DNA from: Isochrysis galbana
Taxonomy: Eukaryota; Haptophyta; Isochrysidales; Isochrysidaceae
Direction of reading: 5' to 3'
NCBI GenBank assembly: GCA_018136815.1
Contig: CM030932.1
Span: 10,038,138-10,102,137 of the forward strand
DNA length: 64,000 nucleotides
Notes under the pieces: model-generated
Databases searched by the model: none
What the model was told of the DNA's origin: nothing
The model's input: the letters and a program-made list of their open reading frames with translations, nothing else
Shown here: positions 47,766 through 55,796 of the stretch, one piece after another
Numbering within the stretch: position 1 is the stretch's first letter
Layout: every line of letters begins with the position of its first letter
Program-made: the position numbers and the translations under genes

Positions 47766-49454
47766 CTAAAAGCGCGTGCGCGAAAGGGGGCCTTGAGGGG
47801 GGGCGGCGGCGTCTGTCTGTCCTCCCTCCCTCCCGGTGGGTTCAAGGACCTTTTTGGGCGGGAGGCGACCATGAGGAGCAGCAGCGGAGTGCATCCAACC
47901 ATCCCCCTCCTGCGTGAAATTGGGGTCGGCCCCTGCCTCGAGCAATGTCCGACAGCACAGAGCATGATTCGCGGAACAGGAAAACATCAGTGCGGTCCAA
48001 CCATCCATATCGGTGAGATCCAGCGCGGCGCTTGCCTCGAGCAGTGCACACATGCAGCGGTGATTGCCCTCCTTGGTGGCAACCATCAGTGCGCTCATCC
48101 CATTGCCGTCCTGGACATCGATCAAGGCCTTGGCATGCAGGAGGGCCCGCACGCACAGATCGTGCCCACATTGACAAGCCACCATCAAGGCGGTCATCCC
48201 ATCAGAGTGGGTGACGCCATGGGACGCCCCTGCCTCGAGGAGTGCCACAGCGCAACGATCATGCCCATGCTGGCACGCCACCATCAAGGCGGTCATACGC
48301 TGCTTGTTGGTGACATTCAGCCCCGCTCCTGCCTGGATGAGTGCGGAAACGCACACATCATGGCCATTCTGGCACGCCATCATCAAGGCTGTCCAACCGT
48401 CTACTTCAGAGGCATCCAAGGAGGCATCCGCCTCGATGAGTTCACGCACACAGTGGTCATGGTCGAGCTCACACGCCATCATCAAAGCAGTGCAGTCATT
48501 CAAGTTTGTGGCGTCCACCCTCGCATTCGCACAGAGCAGTGCATGAGCACACAGATCACGGTCAGCTTTGCACGCTCGCATCAAGGCAGTCCACCCGCAC
48601 CGGTCCTTCAGATCCACATCCGCCATCGCCTTGATCAACATATCCACGCACGTTTCGTGGCCCTTCTCGGACGCTAGCATCAAGGCTGAGACCCCGATGT
48701 GGTCTTGGAGATTCAAGGCCGCATTGGCGTCGATCAATGCTCGAGTACATATCTCATGGCCACTGTCACACGCGAACATCAAGGCAGTGTGCCCATCCTT
48801 GTCTGCCAAGTTGACATTCGCGTCCGCCTTGAGGAGCACTAGAACGCATACATTGTGCCCATGCCGACATGCCGACATCAGGGCTGTGACTCCACCCGTG
48901 TTCTGGGTGTCCACAGCGGCATTGGCATCGAGCAATGCGTTCGCGCACACAACATGGCCATTGTCACACGCGAGCATCAAGGCAGTCTTGTCACGCTTGT
49001 TCACGACATCCACCGCCACACTTGCGTCAAGGAGTGCTTGGACACACCCAGAGTCACCAAACTCACAGGCATGGTGCAGAGCGGTACAATCCATCTCATC
49101 CATCGCTCCAATCAATGGGTTGGGCTCGGGGGGGTCGACTGGAGGCTGATGCTCTTCAACTCCAAGCTGCTGCTCTTCATTGACAACCCCAAGCTGCTCT
49201 TCTTCAACATCTCCAAGCTGCCCTTCATTGACAACCCCAACCTGCTCTTCTTGGACAACCCCAACCTGCTCTTCTTGGACAACCCCAACCTGCTCTTCTT
49301 GGACAACCCCAACCTGCTCTTCTTGGACGACTCCAAGCTCATCTTCTTGGAGTACTGATTCCTCTTGTCCCTCAGCAGAAGACAGGCGAGCTAACACTTG
49401 ACGGGTCTCCTCTCCACATGATGCTTCCATAGGACGCTTGAGATTGGAGTCCAT
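47766..49454 (-). CDS. Ankyrin-repeat protein with twelve repeats
   Basis: 562 residues. The N-terminal region has about six copies of the octapeptide GVVQEEQV (a 24-bp DNA repeat near 49165-49340). Twelve canonical 33-residue ankyrin repeats follow from about residue 128 (for example WTALMMACQNGHDVCVSALI and MTALMVACQHGHDRCAVALL). The repeat array reaches close to the C-terminus, where about 40 Pro/Arg-rich residues follow. All repeats keep TALM.AC..GH, so the solenoid should fold. It is unrelated in detail to the ankyrin/octapeptide pair. A protein-interaction scaffold; the target is unknown. Confidence 0.85.
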   Translation of the reverse strand: MDSNLKRPMEASCGEETRQVLARLSSAEGQEESVLQEDELGVVQEEQVGVVQEEQVGVVQEEQVGVVQEEQVGVVNEGQLGDVEEEQLGVVNEEQQLGVEEHQPPVDPPEPNPLIGAMDEMDCTALHHACEFGDSGCVQALLDASVAVDVVNKRDKTALMLACDNGHVVCANALLDANAAVDTQNTGGVTALMSACRHGHNVCVLVLLKADANVNLADKDGHTALMFACDSGHEICTRALIDANAALNLQDHIGVSALMLASEKGHETCVDMLIKAMADVDLKDRCGWTALMRACKADRDLCAHALLCANARVDATNLNDCTALMMACELDHDHCVRELIEADASLDASEVDGWTALMMACQNGHDVCVSALIQAGAGLNVTNKQRMTALMVACQHGHDRCAVALLEAGASHGVTHSDGMTALMVACQCGHDLCVRALLHAKALIDVQDGNGMSALMVATKEGNHRCMCALLEASAALDLTDMDGWTALMFSCSANHALCCRTLLEAGADPNFTQEGDGWMHSAAAPHGRLPPKKVLEPTGREGGQTDAAAPPQGPLSRTRF

Positions 49455-49484
49455 CGCGAATTGTGGTAGCGGGGAGTCAGTGAC

Positions 49485-49790
49485 AGGCGAGGAGGCGGAC
49501 CAGCAGGCGAGGAGGAGGCGGACCAGCAGGCGAGGAGGAGGAGGCGGACCAGCAGGCGAGGAGGTGGCAGGCCGCGGGATGGGTGGGCGCGGTGAAAGCT
49601 AGTCGAGTGGGGCAAGCAGTTGCCGAGTGGGCAGTTAGTCAGGTCGGTAGGTGGGCAGTTAGTCGGGTGGGAGAGCAGCTAGTGGTAGGGGCAGTTAGTC
49701 GGTGAAGGCAAGTTCGTGGTAGGGGCAGTTAGTCGGTGAAGGCAAGTTCGTGGTAGGGGCAGTTAGTCGGTGAAGGCAAGTTAGTGGGTG
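49485..49790 (+). repeat. GGCGGACCAGCAGGCGAGGA repeats, then GGGCAGTTAGTCGG array
   Basis: Three units of GGCGGACCAGCAGGCGAGGA (49494-49570) precede about six GGGCAGTTAGT units (49620-49780), three in a 36-bp repeat with GGTGAAGGCAAGTTCGTGG. CAGTTA again fits the MYB site class. The array lies directly upstream of the coiled-coil gene at 49881. Confidence 0.8.
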
Positions 49791-49880
49791 AAGGAACACG
49801 CTATGGCCGAGGTACCCACTCTCAATCGCACTTTTTTTTATTGTACTATGCAGTTAGGGGTATCCACAACAAAAGGTCCG

Positions 49881-50315
49881 ATGAGTGATCCAGAGGAAGA
49901 AGTGAAGAGAATGAAGAAAGAACTGGAGAACGACATGAAGGAAGAGGAAGAACTGGAGAGAGCAATGAAGGATGACCTATCTACATCATTAAAAAAACTT
50001 GCGTTTATGAAGGAAAAAGCGGAGGAGATTCAAAGTCTTGCACCGCCTTCTGTCAATGAACACGCAAGGGAAGTAATTCAAGGCATCTTGAACTACTCAC
50101 AAGGTGTGCATGACGACAAGTTTGGCAAAATGTTGAAAGACCAACTGAATACAAGTCAGAAGCTGTTACATGAAAATCCCAAACGACCAACTCACAAACA
50201 ACCAACTCACAAACAACCAACTCACAAACAACCAACTCACAAACAACCAACTCACAAACAACCAAGAACAATCAGACTCCCCGCACTACAACTGCGCAAA
50301 ACTCCCAAGTCATAA
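49881..50315 (+). CDS. Coiled-coil protein with PTHKQ repeats
   Basis: ATG at 49881 gives 144 residues beginning MSDPEEEVKRMKKELENDMK. An acidic/basic coiled coil (about residues 3-50) is followed by a helical domain (VNEHAREVIQGILNYSQGV, FGKMLKDQLNTSQKLL), then five PTHKQ pentapeptides from a 15-bp repeat, and a basic end. A longer start at 49788 is possible but poorly protein-like. Dispersed module D follows 40 bp after the stop. Confidence 0.6.
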   Translation: MSDPEEEVKRMKKELENDMKEEEELERAMKDDLSTSLKKLAFMKEKAEEIQSLAPPSVNEHAREVIQGILNYSQGVHDDKFGKMLKDQLNTSQKLLHENPKRPTHKQPTHKQPTHKQPTHKQPTHKQPRTIRLPALQLRKTPKS

Positions 50316-50354
50316 CCGCCGCAGTGACAGACGTGGCACAGCCCGAAGTGGGCC

Positions 50355-50575
50355 CTATCGCAAAAGATTGCGGCAGTGTCCTGAACGTCCGATGGCACCC
50401 ACAGGGGCACATCAAGGAGGTGTGGTACCTCGTCGAGCACAATCGTCACTCCGCGAGACGCGAGTGCGCGGATCAAACCCCTTTTTTTATGGGGAAGGTA
50501 TCTCCAGCGAGGATAACGGTTCGTCGTCTGTCTTCTTGGGTTCCCTTTCGCACAGATCCTCTCGTACACCGCTCG
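50355..50575 (+). repeat. Composite dispersed repeat D+B
   Basis: AAGATTGCGGCAGTGTCCTGA (D), then GTCGAGCACAATCGTCACTCC, GAGTGCGCGGATCAAACCCC, GGGGAAGGTATCTCCAGCGA (B), ending GGGTTCCCTTTCGCACAGATC. It matches pieces at 13930, 20986, 23218(-) and 37545. Confidence 0.65.
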
Positions 50576-50707
50576 CATGAAGTGCTCACGGGGCGATGGG
50601 GGGGGGGGGGGGGCGGGGCGGAGGGGGGCACGACGAATATTCTACACCGCCCTAGAGCAACCGACCCCCCCCCCCCACACACACACACACACGCCGCCGC
50701 CGCCGCC

Positions 50708-51088
50708 ATGACGAAGCGCGGGAGCGATCCCCAAGCGGGCTTCCCGCGCAAGAGCGCCAAGGAGCACTTCCTCATCGATATGCACGGGAGGGTCGATCTG
50801 CACAGGGGACTCGACATGGTGGAAATCTGCCGGCTTGTCCTCCAACGCAAACACCCGGAGGAGCTGCGCAAGCTCCCTCACGACATCTCATACTTCCAAA
50901 GGGAGGGGGGCGACATGAACGCGACCGATGCGATGGGGTACTCCTGCCTCCATGTCGCGTGCATGTACTGCGACACACCCACCGTACTTGCGCTACTCAA
51001 AGCCGGCGCACGCGCACGTCACATCTCCACCGAAGACCAACGAGACTCCCCGCCGTCCTCGGTGCCACAAAGCAGCCGAGTCCATTGA
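50708..51088 (+). pseudogene. Ankyrin-type protein cut off by a dispersed repeat
   Basis: ATG at 50708 in a good context (GCCGCCATGA) opens MTKRGSDPQAGFPRKSAKEH, then a helical region and one ankyrin repeat (MGYSCLHVACMYCDTPTVLALLKAGA). At about 51035 the sequence enters the reversed C module, and the last 17 codons (DSPPSSVPQSSRVH) are repeat-encoded. The rest of the solenoid is lost. Confidence 0.6.
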
Positions 51089-51261
51089 ACCATGTTGTGC
51101 ACTTTCCTCCTTTTCCCCTTGAAATCCAGACAGAAAGCATCTGCATGCACGCTAGTTCATCTCGATCAGTGTCCATGTCAGGCCAAAGTGCTGTGGGACT
51201 GGAGGAAAGTGCGCTTTTAGAGTGGTTTTGTGTCCGCGTAGCGTTTTCGTACATAACGTTA
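51050..51261 (-). repeat. Composite dispersed repeat A+C, right copy
   Basis: Reverse complement of 20633-20850: CCTCGGTGCCACAAAGCAGCC, CATTGAACCATGTTGTGCAC, CACGCTAGTTCATC, GCGCTTTTAGAGTGGTTTTG, GCGTTTTCGTACATAACGTTA. Sequence identity is high at both ends and lower in the spacer. Confidence 0.85.
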
Positions 51262-51609
51262 GTAAAGTAATCTTTCTCTGGAGCAACAGGTTTCGTAACC
51301 GCGCGCCCAATCGTGACCGCCACAGACGCGCACATCTCAAAGCGCGCACCTAAATGGACCAAAAGCGCGCGCCGACCGCCCCGGGAGGAGGGGACGCGGC
51401 GGGAGGGTCTTGGGCAAAGCGAGACACACTCGACCCCTGTCCGGCGCCAGCGGCAAGACCCTCCCCTCCATCAGCATCACCGAGGGCTGGTCTTGTTCTC
51501 GGGTGCTAGGAATGGGGTAATAGGGGGACCAGAGATCATCTGGGATCAGCTGGCCCCAGGGATCCGCGTTTGGGCACCCCATGTGGCTGCCCCAGGGAGC
51601 CGGCTTGGG

Positions 51610-52855
51610 AAGACGCCCCTTACACTCACACCCCCACGTCTTGCTATGGTCATAGGAAATGCGGTACTTTGGGCTGTACATACAAATTGAACCACCTGGG
51701 TGACCATTCCAATGACGCTGTGTCGAACAAGAGGTCACGAGACTCGGAGAGGCCCTACCGGTTGTGCTTCAGGATTCGAATGCCCGACGCCCCCGACCCC
51801 ACCCCCGCTTCATCCACCACCCTCGCTTCCCGCCTCCGCTCCCACGATCCCTACCCACGCCGCCGCTGCTCCCACAATCCCCACCCCCGCCCCCGCTCTC
51901 GCCCTCACCGCAGTCCTCCCCGCCCCGGTCCCAGTCTCTCCTCCGCCTTCGCTCCCGCTCCCGTCCCCGCCCACCATGCTCTCACTATCCAAGCCCCCGA
52001 GATCCCCGCCCACGCGCCCGCTCGGCTCCTCGCCCCCGCCCCCGCTTCCACCCCCGCCACTTTCATGCCCACCCTTCCCGCCTCTACCTCCCCTGCCCCC
52101 CGTAACCCCCACCCGCTCCGCCACTCTCCCGGTCACCTTCTTCCCCGACGCGACAGACAACGCCTTCCAATCCATTTGCAACTTGTACGCACGATCCCCT
52201 GTAGAGGGCTTCTCGTGCCTCACGTCCGCGGTCATGCAGGGGTTCGAAGTCAGGGCTGACGACAACGCACAGGCGGTCGTTGACGAAGTGCACAAGAGGG
52301 TTCTGGCGTCCGTGAGCTTGAGCGACACCACCCCTCCCAATCGCGTTCCAGTGAATTACTACGACGTGTACGGCATGGGCCTCGTCATCACACTGAATCG
52401 CCAAATCATACTGAGGGTGCAGGGACAGGGCCCAGGATTCAGTCTGCTCCTTTTCACCCGGGATAGCGTCGGACACATAACTCCACAGGAAATGCCTTGC
52501 TCTGGTCAATCAAACTGACAACAACTTCTCAATCGTGGGCACCAATGACAACTACGCCTCATACATGAGCTACGTGTGGACTTCGGTGGTGTTCATGAGC
52601 AGCCTCCTGCATCACGCGAAAGGCATCCATCGTCATCAGGCAGTACTCGCCGGAAGCTCGCCCCCACAGGAGCCCCATGAACTTGGGAGGCGACTCGAGC
52701 AACTCGCCGATCGAGTGAGTCAAGTCGAGCAACTCGCCGGTCGACTGAATCACTTCTTCGACCTCGTCCAGCACTATGCCGATTGCATCCAAAAATTCGA
52801 CGAGAGGCTCGTGCACGTCGAGTCTTGGTGCAATGCAATCAAGCGCCTACCATAA
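51610..52855 (+). pseudogene. Multi-domain protein split over three frames (introns or frameshifts)
   Basis: Frame one (about 51620-51780) encodes HRKCGTLGCTYKLNHLGDHS, a Cys/His motif of a type seen in other algal proteins. Frame two (about 51780-52500) encodes a long Pro/Ala linker, then a folded segment (NAFQSICNLYARSPVEGFSC, VVDEVHKRVLASVSLS, YDVYGMGLVITLNRQIILRV). Frame three (52481-52855) continues CLALVNQTDNNFSIVGTND, VWTSVVFMSSLLHHAKG and a coiled coil (LEQLADRVSQVEQLAGRLNH). CCACAG/G at 52488 is a reasonable acceptor. All three parts read as one protein interrupted by introns or indels. Function unknown. Confidence 0.4.
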
Positions 52856-52891
52856 CGTTATCTGGCACAAAACCACTCTAAAAGCGCACCA
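52851..52891 (+). repeat. Module A, truncated, overlapping the gene end
   Basis: CATAACGTTATCTGGCACAAA and CCACTCTAAAAGCGCACC. The first bases form the stop-codon end of the preceding frame (stop at 52855). Same orientation as the gene. Confidence 0.65.
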
Positions 52892-53019
52892 GTAGGGAAG
52901 GTCGCCGCGATTGCTCCGGTGTGCCCGGAGATCCATTGTCTTCTACTACTACTGTGGGACGTTCTTCGCACAGACCCTAAAAGTAGTAGTCACCCCAGCA
53001 AACAAACTGTGGTGGAGAG

Positions 53020-53160
53020 GCTGAGGGTGGCTGTTGCATGTGGTCGAAATAGGGTGGCTGTTGCATGTGAAGGGTCAAGTTGACTCAAGTAACCTCCAGG
53101 TGTCAATGAAAGGTGTCAGCAGGGATGGGGATAATTGAACGCTTTTGGTCTCGCGTCTTG
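53020..53160. other. Probable right border of the island
   Basis: GGGTGGCTGTTGCATGTG occurs twice (about 53026 and 53054). ATTGAACGCTTTT (53129-53141) is the inverse of AAAAGCGTTCAAT at 4599-4612. After 53160 the sequence returns to GC-rich flank style. The exact junction cannot be fixed. Confidence 0.35.
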
Positions 53161-53678
53161 TTTCGTCGCCCCTTGCTCGTCGCTTGTCTAGAAGGTCTCT
53201 CCGCACATCGCCTTCTCCCCCCGCGCGAGTTTGGATCTCTCCTCGACCCTCCGCGTTGGCTTCAGCGGACGAGTTCCACTTTAACGATAGTTCGAACCCT
53301 TCGGTGGCGTAGTTATGCGCTCTCTTTCCGTATATCTTCGCGCATGACGAGCGATCGCGACTTCAGCCTTCGCCGCGCGGGGAGGGGTTTGTTTATCGTA
53401 TGATTCCGGAGTGTTTACGTTAGTTTTCAGAGCCCAAGGACTTTGGTTTTTGGTTTCTTGTGAGTGATTTTTGTAGCAACTTCGTCGAGTCCCACCGTGT
53501 TCCCAAGCGAGTCCCCCCGAGTTCCCGAGTCTATACCCCGAGTCAACGAGTCAATACAAGTCAAGCACGCGCCTGAGCCACCCCCAGTCGCCTGCCACCA
53601 CCTCCCACAAGCCTCCTTCCGCACTTCCGCGCCCACCGTGCTCCGTGCGTGCGTCGTGCGTCGTGCGTCGATCACCAT

Positions 53679-53892
53679 GCCCGTAGTCACCCCCGAGGAA
53701 AGCTCCATGAGCTCCCCACAAGAACCGCGTTCCGCGCTAGCTGCCGGCGCGCCCTCGCAGGCAATCTCCAAGAGTGAGATCAGCCCTGCTCTGACAGACC
53801 CAAATATCCACGAAATATCCGCGGATATCTTCGCCCGCCAAAGCCGCCCAAATATCCAAGAGATATATCCGGATATATCCGCCAACCCCTAG
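53679..53892 (+). CDS. Possible short ORF or first exon
   Basis: CACCATGC context at 53679. 70 residues beginning MPVVTPEESSMSSPQEPRSA and ending in repeat-encoded PNIQEIYPDISANP. Ser/Pro-rich and without a known domain; the frame is also open upstream to 53464. It could be an N-terminal exon of a transposon protein, but nothing downstream supports that. Confidence 0.25.
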
Positions 53893-54395
53893 GTAACACA
53901 TACGATACGCTATAGTTTTATTGTTTGAATCGTGCACTGCTATACTTGTACTCTCGCGCAACAACCTGACATTAGGCTGAGAGTAGGATCGGATAGCATA
54001 AAGATTGAGGTCTCGCCGAAACCTCACGAGCTGAGGATACCTTGACGGAGCCCCGAATCTTCAGCCTACATGGGAGATACGGGCCATCGGTCCCCCAGAT
54101 ACGGTGATACGGTAGATACGGCTGTATCAGGGTCAACTCCCAGATACGGCCAGATACAGTGTTAGATACAAATACAGTCCAAATGCCGGGGGGGGGGGTA
54201 CGCAGCGCGCGTAGGAGGCGCGGCGCGCGCGCAGGAGGCCGCGCAGCCCAGTGATGGTGAATCAGTTCGTCAGCTGACACCAACTTCGAGCTAACACTGA
54301 CATCTGACATCAGTAGCTGATGTCAGCTGATGAGGTCCATCAGCTGACATCACCTCAAATAGCAGAATATCAGCATATCAGCTGATATCAGTCAC
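53805..54395. repeat. Three adjoining families of degenerate palindromic short repeats
   Basis: 53808-53885: AAATATCC and its inverse, forming ATATCCGCGGATAT and ATATCCGGATAT. 54075-54180: about eight AGATACGG/GATACAG units with inverse GTATC. 54255-54390: AGCTGACATCAGCTGATG-like units built on TCAGCTGA. No gene is seen. The families have different sequences but share the same design. Confidence 0.75.
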
Positions 54396-54399
54396 CTGT

Positions 54400-54538
54400 G
54401 TCTTCAGATGTTTCTTTTTTTGGACGGAGCCTCTGGGCTCAAGCGGCGGGGCGCGGCGCGTCCGGGACGTTCCGGGGCTTTCGCTCCGAGAGTGTAACGG
54501 TCGCTCCCTCTTGTCTCTTCCTCTCACCGCGGGGCGGG

Positions 54539-54586
<48 letters not shown>

Positions 54587-55579
54587 AGGGAGGGTTCCGG
54601 GGTCTTGCTCACAGAGGGAAAAGGTTAGTTCCGTTTGTCGCTCGCTCCCTCTCTCGTCTTCCTCACCGAGGGCGCGGGCCAAAGAATGAGAGAGAGAGAG
54701 AGAGAGAAGAAGAAGAAGAAGAAGAAGAAGAAGAGAGGAGAGAGGGGCGGGGGGGCCGGGGTGTGTGCCGCGCGGCGGGGCGCTGCCCTTGACTAAGGGC
54801 GCCGGCAGCAGCGCGTCCCTCTCGAGGGACTGCCGTAGAAGGCATTCACCCACCTACTTGGTACACTAATCTTATAAGCCCCTAAGACCCGCGCCCTCCG
54901 TGTGATCCTCTCACAGTATATTCCTCCCCTATCATCATCCCCCCCCCCCCCCCCTTCTCTCTCTCTCTCTCTACTCTCTTAGCTATCCTTGTACAAACCG
55001 CGAGAGAGTAGTGCGTAGAAGAGAGAGAGAGGAGAGAGAGAGCAGCTCGCTCCCCCACACCAAGCGTTCGGTCCTTCTCTCTCGGTCTCGTTGGGCTCGT
55101 CACAGTTAAAGGAGAGGGGGCCTCTCTTCTCTTCCTCCCCCCCCCCGCGCGCGCCTCTCCCTCTCCTCTCTCTCTCTCCCCCTCTCTACTCTACTCTACA
55201 CTGCCGGCTCCACCTTCTACTCTCTCTCTCGCTCTCTCTCCACTCTCCCCTCTCCTCGTCTCTCTCTCTCTCTCAGACTCTCTCACTCTCTCTCATCTCT
55301 CTCTCTGACTCTCTCTCTCTTCTCCCCTCTCTCTCTCTCCTTTTTCCCACAGCCATCACTCTGGAAGCATCCACTCACTCGTGACATATCTGTCCAACAG
55401 CCACTACTACTACTGTACCACCACAACTCCTCTCTTTGCGTTCCGAGCAGCGACCAAGGTGATCACCACCAACACTCACGTACACAGCGGGAAGAGAGAC
55501 TTCTCCACCAGGTCCACCGTCTGCCCTCCTCGCGGTGTGGAGAAGGAGCCTCGGCGCGGGCGCAGCCGAAACCGCCGCT

Positions 55580-55631
<52 letters not shown>

Positions 55632-55796
55632 CCCCCCCCCTCTCTTCTCTTCTCTCTCTCTTACTATCTCTCTTCCATCTCTTCCCATCTCTCCGTCTCT
55701 CTCTCTCCCTCCCCCTCCACCCCCACCGCTCCCCGCCCCTTCCCCCTCTCTCCTCCCCTTCTTCCTCACCCTCTCCCCCTCCCCTTTCCCTCCAGC
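54400..55796. other. GA/CT-rich 5' region of the following gene, no coding seen
   Basis: A roughly 60-bp block with CGCTCCCTC, CTTCCTC, ACCG and GCGGGCC occurs twice (about 54502 and 54640), each followed by (GA)n. Long (CT)n tracts at 54950-55380 and 55580-55640 run up to the ATG at 55797. Probably promoter and 5'-UTR. Confidence 0.5.

Noticed and set aside
4620-53160. Complete giant virus, Maverick/Polinton or retrotransposon
   Set aside because: No capsid, family B polymerase, packaging ATPase, primase-helicase, reverse transcriptase or integrase domain could be recognised in any frame I read.
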